Source: Mycobacterium sherrisii (GTDB lineage: Bacteria > Actinomycetota > Actinomycetes > Mycobacteriales > Mycobacteriaceae). From it: DNA of 64,000 nt. The translations under genes and the position numbers were made by a program. Location: NCBI RefSeq assembly GCF_002102355.1, contig NZ_LQPT01000040.1:124001-188000 (forward strand). The letters are read 5' to 3'. This document shows, piece after piece, positions 53,770-63,177 of the stretch (its first letter is position 1; every line of letters starts with the position of its first letter). The notes under the pieces are model-generated. The model did not search any database. It saw only the letters and a program-made list of their open reading frames with translations, and was not told the origin of the DNA.

Positions 53770-53792
53770 TAACAGCAGACCTAACAGCAGAC
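53770..53792 (+). repeat. Direct repeat TAACAGCAGAC upstream of lppW
   Basis: Two identical copies of TAACAGCAGAC at 53770-53780 and 53782-53792, period 12, lie 24 bases before the lppW start. The unit resembles the 11-bp units of the SDR leader (CTAACGGCGAC), so the two regions may share a regulator. It could alternatively be a chance slippage duplication. Confidence 0.6.
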
Positions 53793-53815
53793 GTCGGAGA
53801 ACTGGGAGAACAGGG

Positions 53816-54760
53816 ATGGGTGTCCGTCCGCTCACCGCTCTCGCCGCGATCGCGGCGGTGACGCTGGTGCTGGCCGGATGCGACGAGGCCCGGCCGGGCG
53901 CGCGGCCGCCCAAACCGTCGGGCAAGGGCGCTGCCGGCTCCTCGCAGCTGGTGCAACTGCTGCTGGACACCAACCCGGACACCGAAAATCTGGCCGGGGC
54001 GCCGATGGCCGGTTTCAACGGGCTGCAGGCGCGCATCCAGCAGGCCACCGAGCAGGCCGCCGCGAGCGGGGCCACGCTCTCGGTGGGCATTCTCGACCGC
54101 AGGACGCATGAGCTGGTCTCCAACGGCAATCCGCTGATCGTCGGCACCGCGTCGGTGGCCAAGCTGTTCATCGCCGACGATCTGCTGCTGGCCGAGGCAC
54201 AGGGCAAGATCCGGCTGTCCCCGCAGGACCGTCAGTCGCTCGACGTCATGTTGCAGTCGTCCGACGACGGTGCGGCCGAACGGTTCTGGGATCAGGGCGG
54301 CGGCAGCAGCATCATCAGCCAGGTCGCCAGCCGCTACGGGCTGTCGTCCACCACTCCGCCACCCGACGGCCGCTGGTGGAACACGATGAGCTCGCTGCCC
54401 GACCTGATCCATTACTACGACGAGCTGCTCGACGGCACCGGCGGGCTGCCCGCGGAGCGGGCCAAGATCATCGTCAACGACCTGGCCCAGTCGACCCCCA
54501 ACGGAGTCGACGGCTACCCGCAGCGGTTCGGCATCCCCGACGGCCTGTTCGCCGAGCCGGTGGCGGTCAAGCAGGGCTGGATGTGCTGCATCGGCACAGA
54601 GTGGATGCACCTGTCGACGGGCGTGGTGGGCGCCGACCGGCGCTACATCATGGTGGTCGAGTCGCTGCAGTCCTCCGACGACGCGACGGCACGGGACACG
54701 ATCACCCAGGCCGTCAAGACGATGTTCCCCAACGGCCGGATCGGCTCCGGCGGCTTCTAG
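53816..54760 (+). CDS. lppW: Lipoprotein LppW, beta-lactamase-like
   Basis: A 314-residue exported lipoprotein with lipobox VLAGC (Cys22). The mature part resembles serine beta-lactamases: SVAK at residues 113-116 (SxxK), QSSDDGAAERFW at the SxN position, and VKQGW in place of KTG. The altered second and third motifs suggest it lacks beta-lactamase activity, as assumed for LppW (Rv2905). The start is ATG at 53816. It converges with trmD, 5 bases apart. Confidence 0.9.
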   Translation: MGVRPLTALAAIAAVTLVLAGCDEARPGARPPKPSGKGAAGSSQLVQLLLDTNPDTENLAGAPMAGFNGLQARIQQATEQAAASGATLSVGILDRRTHELVSNGNPLIVGTASVAKLFIADDLLLAEAQGKIRLSPQDRQSLDVMLQSSDDGAAERFWDQGGGSSIISQVASRYGLSSTTPPPDGRWWNTMSSLPDLIHYYDELLDGTGGLPAERAKIIVNDLAQSTPNGVDGYPQRFGIPDGLFAEPVAVKQGWMCCIGTEWMHLSTGVVGADRRYIMVVESLQSSDDATARDTITQAVKTMFPNGRIGSGGF

Positions 54761-54765
54761 GGTCG

Positions 54766-55467
54766 TCAGGCGCCGGGCTCACCCCGGCCGAGATCGGGAC
54801 GGCGCTCCCGGGTCCGCCGCAGCGACACCTCGCGGCGCCAGGCGGCGATGCGCGCGTGGTCGCCGGACAGCAGTACCTCGGGGACGTCGAGACCCCGCCA
54901 GCTCGGCGGCCGGGTGTAGCTGGGCCCCTCGAGCAGCCCGCCCAGCGTCGGGGAGTGCGAATCTTCCCGGTGCGACGCCGGATTGCCCAACACCCCCGCG
55001 ACAAGCCGCAGCACCGCTTCGATCATCACCACGGCCGCCGACTCCCCGCCCGGCAGCACGTAGTCGCCGATCGAGACTTCTTCGACCCGCATCCGGCGGC
55101 CGGCGTCCTCGACGACGCGCTGGTCGATGCCCTCGTAACGACCGCAGGCGAATACCAGATGCCGCTGTCCGCTCCAGCGCTGGGCGGTGGCTTGCTTGAA
55201 CAGCTCACCCGCCGGCGTCGGAACCACCAATAGTGTCTCGTCAGAACAGATTTCATCGAGCGCCTCGCCCCAGACGGGCGCCTTCATCACCATGCCGGGG
55301 CCGCCGCCGTAGGGGGCGTCGTCGACAGAGCGATGCACGTCGTGCGTCCACCGGCGCAGGTCGTGCACCTCGATATCGACCAGACCCGCCTCGATCGCCT
55401 TGCCGGGCAGCGATTGCCGCAGCGGATCCAGGTAGGCCGGGAAAATCGTGATCACGTCGATCCTCAT
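54766..55467 (-). CDS. trmD: tRNA (guanine37-N1)-methyltransferase
   Basis: TrmD methylates G37 of tRNAs reading CCN/CUN/CGG codons and prevents frameshifting. The 233-residue SPOUT protein has [45 protein letters not shown] and [20 protein letters not shown]. It is the last gene of the rpsP-khpA-rimM-trmD operon. Confidence 0.97.
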   Translation of the reverse strand: MRIDVITIFPAYLDPLRQSLPGKAIEAGLVDIEVHDLRRWTHDVHRSVDDAPYGGGPGMVMKAPVWGEALDEICSDETLLVVPTPAGELFKQATAQRWSGQRHLVFACGRYEGIDQRVVEDAGRRMRVEEVSIGDYVLPGGESAAVVMIEAVLRLVAGVLGNPASHREDSHSPTLGGLLEGPSYTRPPSWRGLDVPEVLLSGDHARIAAWRREVSLRRTRERRPDLGRGEPGA

Positions 55468-55484
55468 GCCGATGCGCGCCCCAT

Positions 55485-56018
55485 CTACGCCAAGTCCAGC
55501 AGACCCTCGGGCGGATCGATTTCGACCGTCTGGTCGTCCAGCGACACCGACGTGACGATGGCGGTCACGAACGGCACCAAGACTTCCCGGCCGTCGCCGC
55601 CCTCGCCTCGGCGCACCGCCAGCAACTCCCCCGCCGCGGTGTGCAGCACTTCGGCGACGACGCCGACATCGTGCCCGGTGGTGGTGCGCACGTGCAGGCC
55701 TTCGAGCTGATGGTCGTAGTAGGTGTCCGGCTCGTCGATCGGCGGCAGGTCATCGGAGTCCACCACGAACAGGTTGCCGCGCAACCCATCCGCGGCGTCG
55801 CGGTCCTGCACCCCGGCCAGCCGCACCAGCAGCCGGCCGCCGTGTTCCCGCACGGTGTCGACGACGAAGCTGCGCGGCTCCGCGTTGCCGCGAGGGGGCT
55901 TGGCGCGCAACGTATTACCCGGGGCGAAACGCAGGGCGGGGTCGTCGGTGTGCACCTCCACCACCAGTTCGCCGGCGATGCCGTGTGCTTTCACGACGCG
56001 CCCGACGAGCAGCTCCAT
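55485..56018 (-). CDS. rimM: 16S rRNA processing protein RimM
   Basis: A 177-residue assembly factor for the 30S head, binding S19. The RimM domain ([23 protein letters not shown]) is followed by a PRC-barrel ([47 protein letters not shown]). It starts 12 bases after khpA and precedes trmD by 17 bases. Confidence 0.95.
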   Translation of the reverse strand: MELLVGRVVKAHGIAGELVVEVHTDDPALRFAPGNTLRAKPPRGNAEPRSFVVDTVREHGGRLLVRLAGVQDRDAADGLRGNLFVVDSDDLPPIDEPDTYYDHQLEGLHVRTTTGHDVGVVAEVLHTAAGELLAVRRGEGGDGREVLVPFVTAIVTSVSLDDQTVEIDPPEGLLDLA

Positions 56019-56030
56019 GGGGGAAAAGAC

Positions 56031-56273
56031 CTACTGGTCGGTGTCCACCACGTCGACCCGGATACCGCGGCCACCGATGCCGGCGACCAGCGTGCGCAGC
56101 GCGGTCGCCGTGCGTCCGCCGCGACCGATCACCTTGCCCAAATCGTCGGGGTGGACGTGCACCTCGACCGTCCGCCCGCGCCGGCTTGTCACCAGGTCGA
56201 CCCGGACATCGTCCGGGTTGTCCACGATGCCGCGGACCAGATGCTCGACTGCGTCGACGACGACGGTACTCAT
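56031..56273 (-). CDS. khpA: KH-domain RNA-binding protein KhpA
   Basis: An 80-residue protein of one type II KH domain: VDAVEHLVRGIVDNPDDVRVDL, EVHVHPDDLGKVIGRGGRTATALRTLV with the GxxG loop. The start is ATG at 56273; a GTG two codons upstream is possible. It lies 8 bases after rpsP, in the conserved actinobacterial order. Confidence 0.94.
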   Translation of the reverse strand: MSTVVVDAVEHLVRGIVDNPDDVRVDLVTSRRGRTVEVHVHPDDLGKVIGRGGRTATALRTLVAGIGGRGIRVDVVDTDQ

Positions 56274-56281
56274 TGCCACGG

Positions 56282-56818
56282 TCAGCTTTCGGTCGCGGAC
56301 TCGGCTTCGGCCGCACCGGCCGGGGCGGTTTCAGCGGCCGCAGGCGCCTCAGGGGCCTCACCGGTTTCAGGCGCCTCAGGGGCCTGCTCGCCCTTCTCGG
56401 CGCCCTTGGCGGCCTTCTTGGCCCCCGCAGTCGACGCCTTCTTCTTCGGCTTGGTGGCCTCGGCGGTCGGGCCGCCTTCGGCCTCGGCGAGTGCGGCGTT
56501 GAACAGCTCCAGCTTGCTCGGCTTCGGCGCGGCGACCTGCAGGGTGCCCTCCGCGCCGGGCAGACCCTTGAACTTCTGCCAGTCACCGGTGATCTTCAAC
56601 AGCTTGAGGACCGGCTCGGTCGGCTGCGCGCCGACGGACAACCAGTACTGGGCCCGCTCCGAGTTGATCTCGATCAGGCTGGGCTCTTCCTTGGGGTGGT
56701 AGCGGCCGATCACCTCGATCGAGCGGCCGTCGCGGCGGGTGCGCGCGTCGGCCACGGCGATGCGGTACTGGGGGTTGCGGATCTTGCCAAGCCGGGTGAG
56801 CTTGATCTTGACAGCCAT
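56282..56818 (-). CDS. rpsP: 30S ribosomal protein S16 with long acidic/Ala tail
   Basis: A 178-residue S16: [61 protein letters not shown]. The S16 core ends near residue 80; the remaining ~95 residues are an Ala/Pro/Glu/Lys-rich, probably disordered extension ([29 protein letters not shown]), longer than in M. tuberculosis (162 residues as I recall). The start is ATG at 56818 behind AGGAGAA. Confidence 0.96.
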   Translation of the reverse strand: MAVKIKLTRLGKIRNPQYRIAVADARTRRDGRSIEVIGRYHPKEEPSLIEINSERAQYWLSVGAQPTEPVLKLLKITGDWQKFKGLPGAEGTLQVAAPKPSKLELFNAALAEAEGGPTAEATKPKKKASTAGAKKAAKGAEKGEQAPEAPETGEAPEAPAAAETAPAGAAEAESATES

Positions 56819-56957
56819 GAGTAAGCGAATTCTCCTGTGTGTGTCACGCTGCAATTCAGCGATCCGGGCGGGATGCCGAGATCCGGTTTTGCCTCGCGTG
56901 TGTGACCGCCGAACAAGCACCCCGGATGCGGGGCGGGTCGCGCGGCGGACAGCCGCT

Positions 56958-56969
56958 AATTGTGCCAGA
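56958..56969 (-). promoter_or_regulatory. Shared ribosomal upstream 12-mer, rpsP copy
   Basis: TCTGGCACAATT on the minus strand, 140-151 bases before the rpsP start, identical to the copy upstream of rplS at a comparable distance. A promoter -10 region or other transcription element is the simplest reading; no strong -35 is seen. Confidence 0.5.
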
Positions 56970-57016
56970 ACGAGGGCCGTGGACAGAAATTCGTCCGGCC
57001 GCAACGCCCGACGCCG

Positions 57017-57463
57017 TCACATCACCTTCTGGAAGACCTTCGTCTCGACCCGGCGGGTCATCCGCCAACCCTGCGGCGTACGCACGAACTCGTCGTCGTA
57101 CCAGAGGCCGCAGAACATCACCTGGTCTCCCGGTTTACCCGAGTCGCTGGGAAAGACCATCGGGTTGAAGCAGATCACCCGTGACGAGGCCTTATCCCCG
57201 TCGATCTGCACCGAGAAATTGCCGAGCATGTGCGCATACACCGGAAAGTTCGGCAGCACCTCCGACAGCCACTTCTTCACCTCGGGATAACGACCCTCGA
57301 TTCCGCCGAGGGCCGTGTAATCGATGTAGGCGTCCTCGGTGAACACCTTGTCCAGATCGTCGAATCGTCGCTGGTCGATCGCGGTGGAGTAGTCCACCAT
57401 CAGCTGCTGGATCTCCAGACGGTCAGAAATTTCGGCCAGGCTCAACATGCATCGATTGAACAC
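57017..57463 (-). CDS. SnoaL/NTF2-like protein (Rv2910c-like)
   Basis: A 148-residue protein (or 143 from the ATG at 57448) of the SnoaL-like fold: IQQLMVDYSTAIDQRRFDDLDKVFTEDAYIDYTALGG, HMLGNFSVQIDGDKASSRVICF, GLWYDDEFVRTPQGWRMTRRVE. This fold includes cyclases, isomerases and dehydratases; the Tyr/Asp/His pocket is present but the reaction is unknown. No clear ribosome site favours either start; a short leader is possible. Confidence 0.86.
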   Translation of the reverse strand: MFNRCMLSLAEISDRLEIQQLMVDYSTAIDQRRFDDLDKVFTEDAYIDYTALGGIEGRYPEVKKWLSEVLPNFPVYAHMLGNFSVQIDGDKASSRVICFNPMVFPSDSGKPGDQVMFCGLWYDDEFVRTPQGWRMTRRVETKVFQKVM

Positions 57464-57542
57464 GATCTATCGCCGCGTTTTAACGCGCCCGCCCCCGGTT
57501 ACCAAACCCGCGTAGCCGTCGACCGACAGTGGGGACAACCAA

Positions 57543-57965
57543 ATGAGCGAGCAAGCCGATTTCAACGAGCGCAATATCGCCGAATTTCGGGCCAATCACG
57601 GTCGGGTCGGCGGCCAATTCGAGGGGGCGCCACTGCTCATCCTGCACACCGTCGGCGCGCGCAGCGGCAAGCCGCGGACCAACATCATGATGTATCTATC
57701 CGACGGCGACCGGTATCTGGTGTTCGCGTCGAAGGCCGGCGCCGACGACAACCCCGCCTGGTACTGGAACCTCAGGGCCAACCCCGACACCCGCATCGAG
57801 GTCGGGGACGACGTCGTCGACGTGCACGCCACGGAGCTGCACGGTGCCGAGCGCGACGAGAAGTACGCGCTGCAGGCCCAGCGGTATCCGGGATTCGCCG
57901 ACTACCAGCGCAAGACGTCGCGGACCATCCCCGTGGTCGCGCTCACCCCGGTCGCGGCGTCGTAG
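57543..57965 (+). CDS. Deazaflavin (F420)-dependent nitroreductase family protein
   Basis: A 140-residue FDOR-A (Ddn-like) protein: FNERNIAEFRANHGRVGG, LILHTVGARSGKPRTNIMMYL, FASKAGADDNPAWYWNLRANP and YPGFADYQRKTSRTIPVVAL. Relatives use F420 to reduce quinones or activate nitroimidazole prodrugs. The start is ATG at 57543. It is inserted between the SnoaL-like gene and dacB2 relative to M. tuberculosis as I recall that order. Confidence 0.9.
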   Translation: MSEQADFNERNIAEFRANHGRVGGQFEGAPLLILHTVGARSGKPRTNIMMYLSDGDRYLVFASKAGADDNPAWYWNLRANPDTRIEVGDDVVDVHATELHGAERDEKYALQAQRYPGFADYQRKTSRTIPVVALTPVAAS

Positions 57966-58022
57966 TCGACGCCCCGTGACGGACCGGGAGTCGAACAGGT
58001 CCGGAAGTTACACTTTGCGGCC

Positions 58023-58907
58023 ATGCGGAATTTCCTCGCCGCAGCTGCCGCGCTGCTCACGGTCGCCGGACTCACCCTGGGTACGGCCACCGCCCCGGCC
58101 GCCCGCGCCGACGACATGCAGCCGGTCGGCTCCGTGCCGATCCCCGACGGCCCCGCCCAAACCTGGATCCTGGCCGACCTGGACAGCGGCCAGGTGCTGG
58201 CCGCGCGCGACCAGTATGTGCAGCACCCGCCCGCGAGCACGATCAAGGTGCTGTTGGCGCTGGTGGTCCTCGACGAGGTGCCCCTGGACTCGACCGTGGT
58301 CGCCGACGCCGCCGACACCCAGGTGGAGTGCAACTGCGTCGGGATCAAGCCCGGCCGCGTCTATACCGCGCGCCAGCTGCTCGACGGTCTGCTGCTGGTG
58401 TCGGGTAACGATGCCGCCAACACGCTGGCGCATCTGCTGGGCGGTGCCGATGCCACGGTGGCCAAGATGAACGCGAAGGCCGCCGCCCTGGGGGCGACGG
58501 CCACCCACGCGGCCACCCCGTCCGGCCTGGACGGACCGGGCGGCTCCGGCGCCTCGACCGCCCACGACCTGGCCGTCATCTTTCGGGCCGCCATGGCCAA
58601 CCCGACGTTCGCCCACATCACCGCCGAACCGTCGGCGATGTTCCCCAGCGATGCCGGCGATCAGCCGATCACCAACCAGGACGAGCTGCTGACCCGCTAC
58701 CCGGGGGCCATCGGCGGCAAGACCGGATTCACCAACGCCGCGCGAAAGACGTTCGTCGGCGCCGCGTCCCGCGGCGGACGGCGCCTGGTGGTCGCCATGA
58801 TGTACGGGCTGGTGCAGCCGGGTGGCCCGACGTACTGGGACCAAGCGGGCAGCCTGTTCGACTGGGGTTTCGCGCTAAACCCGTCGGCCAGCATCGGCTC
58901 ACTGTAA
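58023..58907 (+). CDS. dacB2: D-alanyl-D-alanine carboxypeptidase DacB2-like
   Basis: A 294-residue low-molecular-weight penicillin-binding protein that trims stem pentapeptides. A signal peptide ends near residue 29 (AARAD). Active-site motifs are STIK (residues 72-75), SGN (127-129) and KTG in IGGKTGFTNA. It lacks a C-terminal anchor helix. It corresponds to Rv2911. No strong ribosome site precedes the ATG. Confidence 0.93.
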   Translation: MRNFLAAAAALLTVAGLTLGTATAPAARADDMQPVGSVPIPDGPAQTWILADLDSGQVLAARDQYVQHPPASTIKVLLALVVLDEVPLDSTVVADAADTQVECNCVGIKPGRVYTARQLLDGLLLVSGNDAANTLAHLLGGADATVAKMNAKAAALGATATHAATPSGLDGPGGSGASTAHDLAVIFRAAMANPTFAHITAEPSAMFPSDAGDQPITNQDELLTRYPGAIGGKTGFTNAARKTFVGAASRGGRRLVVAMMYGLVQPGGPTYWDQAGSLFDWGFALNPSASIGSL

Positions 58908-58914
58908 ACCGTTG

Positions 58915-59517
58915 CTAGGCAAGCTCATTGGGGACGAGCCCGGTTACCAACTTGGATAGCAATACGATTCGCTGCTCCTCGATATCGGGCTCCGGGAAGA
59001 TTCCGCGCACCAGCGCCGCCCCGTCGAAGACGTTGGTCAGCAATGCCACCAGCACCGGGAACGTCTCCTCGCCGACGACCTCGACGCCCGGCAGCGCCCG
59101 CGCGGCGTCCAGAATCTTGGCGGTGTACTGCGCCATGACGTCGCGCAGGTGGGCGCCCAGCTTCTCGTCGGTACGGGCGGCGACCATCAGTTCGTAGAGC
59201 ACCGCGTTGGTGGGGCTGGCGGTGATGTCACGCAGAATCGTCAGGGCCGCTTCGAATGCCGGGCGGTCGGCCGGGATCTGGGCGACCCGCTTGGTGAACG
59301 ACTCCACCTGGCGGCGCAACACCTCCGAGGCCGTCGCCGCCATGAAGTCGCTCATCGTCTCGAAGTGGCGGAACAGCGCGCCCACCGACACCCCGGCCCG
59401 CTTGGTGATGACGGCCGCGGATGCCCGGGCGTAGCCGACCTCGATGATGCTGGCAATACCGGCTTCGAGGAGACGGCCGACGGTCTCCTCGCGGCGCTGC
59501 TGCTGGGTCCTGGCCAT
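58915..59517 (-). CDS. TetR family transcriptional regulator (Rv2912c-like)
   Basis: A 200-residue regulator with the N-terminal helix-turn-helix (RREETVGRLLEAGIASIIEVGYARASAAVITKRAGVSVGALFRHFETMSDFMAA). The ligand domain is variable. It follows the deacylase gene by 9 bases on the same strand and may regulate it. Effector unknown. Confidence 0.92.
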   Translation of the reverse strand: MARTQQQRREETVGRLLEAGIASIIEVGYARASAAVITKRAGVSVGALFRHFETMSDFMAATASEVLRRQVESFTKRVAQIPADRPAFEAALTILRDITASPTNAVLYELMVAARTDEKLGAHLRDVMAQYTAKILDAARALPGVEVVGEETFPVLVALLTNVFDGAALVRGIFPEPDIEEQRIVLLSKLVTGLVPNELA

Positions 59518-59526
59518 CGCGGCGGC

Positions 59527-61314
59527 TCAACCGACTGCGGCCGCCGCGCGCCGCGCCCGCTGTCCCGCCCGCAGGTAGCGGCCCGACTGCACGGTCTGCC
59601 CGTAGCCCTCGCGGAACTGGCCCGCCCGGAACACGACGGCGCCGCCCACCCCGGTGGCGAGGACGGCGGCGTCGTTGCGGTTGACCATCCGCCGCAACCC
59701 GCCGTAGAACGGGACCGCTTCTTCGTGGTAACTGTCGACCTGGTCGTTCAAGCCCTGCGGATCGATCACCACGAAGTCGGCCCGGTCGCCCTGGCGCAGG
59801 GTGCCGGCGTCGATGCCGAACCACTCGGCCAGTTCACCGGTCAACCGGTGCACGGCCCGCTCGGTGGTCATGAACGGCGCACCGGCGCGGTAGGCGTCCC
59901 GAGTCCGCTTGAGCAGCTTGAGCGGAAAGTTGTAAAAGGCCATGTTGCGCAGGTGCGCACCGGCATCCGAGAAACCCATGTGCACGCTTTCCTCGTCGGC
60001 CAGCGCGTTGAGCAGCTTGGGCCGGTGGTTGGCCACGACGGTGGTCCACCGAACGTTACGTTCGCCGTTTTCGACGAGCACGTCGAGGAACGCATCCAGC
60101 GGGTGCAGCCCGCGCTCGTCGGCGATCGCGCCAAAACTCTTGCCGATCAACGATTCATCGGGGCATTCGACGATGACGGCGTCGTGGAAGTCCCGGTGCC
60201 ACAGCGACGGCCCGAGCTTGATGCGGTCGAACTCTTTGCGGAATTCCCGGCGATAACCCTCGTCGGCCAGTAATTCGTTGCGCTGCAATTGGTCGCGCAG
60301 ATGCAGGGCGGCGGTGCCGGCGCCGAACTCCTCGAAGACCGGCAGATCGATTCCGTCGGAATACAACTCGAACGGCACCGGCAGGTGCTGAAACCGCACG
60401 CTGGACCTCAGCAGCTTGTTGGCCAGCCGGGTAGCCGGGCCGAACACGTAGACGGCCAGCGGCATCGACTTGGCGTCGGCCGACACTAACAGGCTCATCC
60501 GAACGCCCTTGCCGCGGTTGAAGATCCGGCTGCTGGCCAAAAAGAACATCAGCGCGGACGACGGACGGTCGACGTTGGGCGCGCTCTGCAGAATCCGGCC
60601 GCGCTTGCGCAGCACCTTGATCAGCTTGCGCCGCTCCCGCCAGGTCGCGAAGGTCGACGGCAGCGCCCGGGACCGGAACCGGTCGCCGTCCAGCTTGTCG
60701 ATCGCGGCGTCCATGCCGGACATGCCGAGCATCCCGGCATCGAGCGCCTCGTCGAGTAGCGTCGCCATCTTGGCCAGTTCGGCGTCGGTGGGCCTGACGG
60801 ACGCGTCGGTAGCGCGGTCCAGCCCCAGGACCGTGCTGCGCAGATCCGAATGCCCAAGCAGCGAACCGACATTCGGGCCGAGTGGAAGCGAGTCGATGGC
60901 CTTGATGTATTCCTCGGCGGTGGACCAGGTCCGGTTGCTTTCCAGCGCGCCCAGCACGAAGGGGCGTGGCACCGCCTCGACCCTGCTGAACAGGTCGGCG
61001 GCGTCCTCGGAGTCGGCGTAGACCGTCGACAGCGAGCACATGCCCAGCAGCACGGTGGTGACGCCGTGGCGCACCGACTCGCGCAGGCCGGGATCCAGCA
61101 GCACTTCGGCGTCGTAGTGCGTGTGCACGTCGATAAAGCCGGGCACCACCCATTTGCCGGCCGCGGCGATCACCTCCGGGCAGCCGGTCTCGTCGAGCGG
61201 CTCGGCCGAGACGGTGGCCACCACGCCGTCGCGGATGCCCAGCGTGCGGGTGTGCGGCGCGCTGCCCGTCCCGTCGAACCACAATCCGTCCCGGATGATC
61301 ACGTCGTAGGTCAC
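59527..61314 (-). CDS. N-acyl-D-amino-acid deacylase-like amidohydrolase (Rv2913c-like)
   Basis: A 595-residue amidohydrolase-superfamily protein of the D-aminoacylase type: YDVIIRDGLWFDGTG, FIDVHTHYDAEVL (HxH and Asp ligands), HGVTTVLLGMCSL, GHSDLRSTVLG, SDAGAHLRNMAF (metal Asp and His) and DFVVIDPQGL. The start is GTG at 61314. It could hydrolyse N-acylated D-amino acids or similar amides; the substrate is not known. It is followed on the same strand by the TetR gene. Confidence 0.91.
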   Translation of the reverse strand: MTYDVIIRDGLWFDGTGSAPHTRTLGIRDGVVATVSAEPLDETGCPEVIAAAGKWVVPGFIDVHTHYDAEVLLDPGLRESVRHGVTTVLLGMCSLSTVYADSEDAADLFSRVEAVPRPFVLGALESNRTWSTAEEYIKAIDSLPLGPNVGSLLGHSDLRSTVLGLDRATDASVRPTDAELAKMATLLDEALDAGMLGMSGMDAAIDKLDGDRFRSRALPSTFATWRERRKLIKVLRKRGRILQSAPNVDRPSSALMFFLASSRIFNRGKGVRMSLLVSADAKSMPLAVYVFGPATRLANKLLRSSVRFQHLPVPFELYSDGIDLPVFEEFGAGTAALHLRDQLQRNELLADEGYRREFRKEFDRIKLGPSLWHRDFHDAVIVECPDESLIGKSFGAIADERGLHPLDAFLDVLVENGERNVRWTTVVANHRPKLLNALADEESVHMGFSDAGAHLRNMAFYNFPLKLLKRTRDAYRAGAPFMTTERAVHRLTGELAEWFGIDAGTLRQGDRADFVVIDPQGLNDQVDSYHEEAVPFYGGLRRMVNRNDAAVLATGVGGAVVFRAGQFREGYGQTVQSGRYLRAGQRARRAAAAVG

Positions 61315-61404
61315 TGTTGCCTCCCGGCTCGTCGGTTGCGGCGACGCTACCAAAGTTAGCGAGTGATCGCAATCTTTTTGCCGATATCGGTTCCACCCCC
61401 GGGG

Positions 61405-63123
61405 TTACCGGCCCGGCCGACTGGACGCCGCGGGCGGCTTCGGGGTGTGCGAGGGAGCGACGGACACCGGTGGACTGCTCGGCTCCGGGACGGTCACCGG
61501 GTCCGGCACGTAGACGCCCGGCGGGGTGTCGGCCACCCGGTCCAGCCTGGCGGGAATGCGCACCACCGAGGCGCGCTGGGCGCACTCGTCGCTTTGCGCG
61601 ACAAGTTCCATCTCGCCGACCAGGTCGCCCTGCGGGTTGGGCCGCAGCACCAGCGTCTGAACCGTGGTCTGCGACTTGGCCGGCCCGCCGGACCCCGGGC
61701 ACGCCAACGGCACCGTCTCCGGACGCGACTGCCACTGGCCGTCTTCGAACCGGAAGACCACCGGGCGCCCACCCGTCGGCGCCAACTGGGTGTGATCGTT
61801 GTCGTCGAGCGGTACCGCGGCGGCCGAGCAGTACGACGGTGTGCACGACGAACGAAACGCCCACCAGCTGGTCAGGTCCGGGGGCTGCGGGCTGGGCGTG
61901 TAATCGAAGGTCTCCTTGGAGCGTTCGACGTCGAGGCGATAGGTGCCTTCCAGGGCGGCGGGCGGGGTCGACGAGGCGGTCGTCGGTGGCAGTGCCACCG
62001 CCGCGACGGAGGTGCTCGCCGGGGCACTGGCCGCCCGCTCGGCCGTCGACTCGATCTTGCGCCCGGTCAGGACGCCGACGGTGAACAGCCCCAGCAGCAC
62101 CGCGATCGCGGCGGCCGCCAGCACCGTCTTGCGGGGACGGCGCCTAATGGGCCGGCTGACCGACGGCACGGCGTCGGGGGCGGTCGCGCCGGCCGTCCCG
62201 TCGCCCGGGGCGGGCCGGGCGCCGGGGTGCTCGGGCCAGTTGTACTCCGGGTAGTCGAGAACCAGCACGCCGTCCGGACCGTGGCTGCCGGCCGCCTCGT
62301 TGAGGGCGTCGGCGAACGCGCGGCAGCTGGTGAACCGGTCCGCCGGCCGGGCTGCCAGTGCGCGGGCAAACACCTCGTCCAGGTGGGCCAGCTCGGGGCG
62401 CTGATCGCTCAGTTTCGGTGGGGCGCCGCGCAACAACTCGCGCAACGCGGTGGCCGCATTGCGGTACTCGGTCGGCGGCGCCCCGGTCAGCAGGTGAAAC
62501 GCCGTGGCCGCCAGCGCGTACTGATCCGCGCGTGGATCGATGTCGGCCCCCATCAACTGTTCGGGCGCGGCGTAGCCCACCGTTCCCGCCGGAACGTGCG
62601 GACCCACCACGCCCGTGTGCTCGCCGAGTTGTCGGGCTATGCCGAAGTCGCCCAACAGAATCCGTTGCTCACCCGCTGCCCTGCCGGTCAGCAGGATGTT
62701 GGCCGGCTTGACGTCGCGGTGCAGCAACCCGCGCTGGTGGGCGTGGTCCAGGGCGGCGGCGACGGCGCCGACAATCGTCAGCACCTCCCCGGTCGGCCAC
62801 ACCGCGGGAAACCGATCCCGCATCAACTGGGCGGCGCTGCTGCCCTCCACGTAGTCCATCGCGACCCACAGCAGTCCGTCGAAGTCACCGCGGTCGTGCA
62901 CTTCCACGATGTGCGGGTGATGCAGGCTCGTCACCGCCGGGGTTTCCTCGAGGAATCGGCGACGAAATCGGCTGTCCGACGACAGCGGCAGGGAGAGGAT
63001 CTTCAGCGCCTGCCAGCGCGCCGGACGTGGATCCTGAACGAGGTAGACCTCGCCGGTCTGTCCGGATCCCAGCTTCCGCGCGACGGTGTACTCGGCAAAA
63101 ACCGCGCCGCTGGCCAGTGCCAT
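61405..63123 (-). CDS. pknI: Serine/threonine protein kinase PknI
   Basis: A 572-residue membrane kinase. The kinase domain has the glycine loop GSGQTGEVY (residues 19-27), Lys41 in ALKIL, HRDVKPAN (135-142), DFG (159-161) and APE (186-188). A Pro-rich juxtamembrane region leads to a transmembrane helix at about 333-353. The extracytoplasmic part (about 220 residues) has several Cys (CTPSYC, ACPGSGG, ECAQ) and a Pro/Ser-rich end. It corresponds to PknI (Rv2914c). The start is ATG at 63123. Confidence 0.94.
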   Translation of the reverse strand: MALASGAVFAEYTVARKLGSGQTGEVYLVQDPRPARWQALKILSLPLSSDSRFRRRFLEETPAVTSLHHPHIVEVHDRGDFDGLLWVAMDYVEGSSAAQLMRDRFPAVWPTGEVLTIVGAVAAALDHAHQRGLLHRDVKPANILLTGRAAGEQRILLGDFGIARQLGEHTGVVGPHVPAGTVGYAAPEQLMGADIDPRADQYALAATAFHLLTGAPPTEYRNAATALRELLRGAPPKLSDQRPELAHLDEVFARALAARPADRFTSCRAFADALNEAAGSHGPDGVLVLDYPEYNWPEHPGARPAPGDGTAGATAPDAVPSVSRPIRRRPRKTVLAAAAIAVLLGLFTVGVLTGRKIESTAERAASAPASTSVAAVALPPTTASSTPPAALEGTYRLDVERSKETFDYTPSPQPPDLTSWWAFRSSCTPSYCSAAAVPLDDNDHTQLAPTGGRPVVFRFEDGQWQSRPETVPLACPGSGGPAKSQTTVQTLVLRPNPQGDLVGEMELVAQSDECAQRASVVRIPARLDRVADTPPGVYVPDPVTVPEPSSPPVSVAPSHTPKPPAASSRPGR

Positions 63124-63177
63124 CCGCAGATTCTATCCGCCGCCACCGCACCTCGCCCGTCCGGCGCCGGTGCCGCG

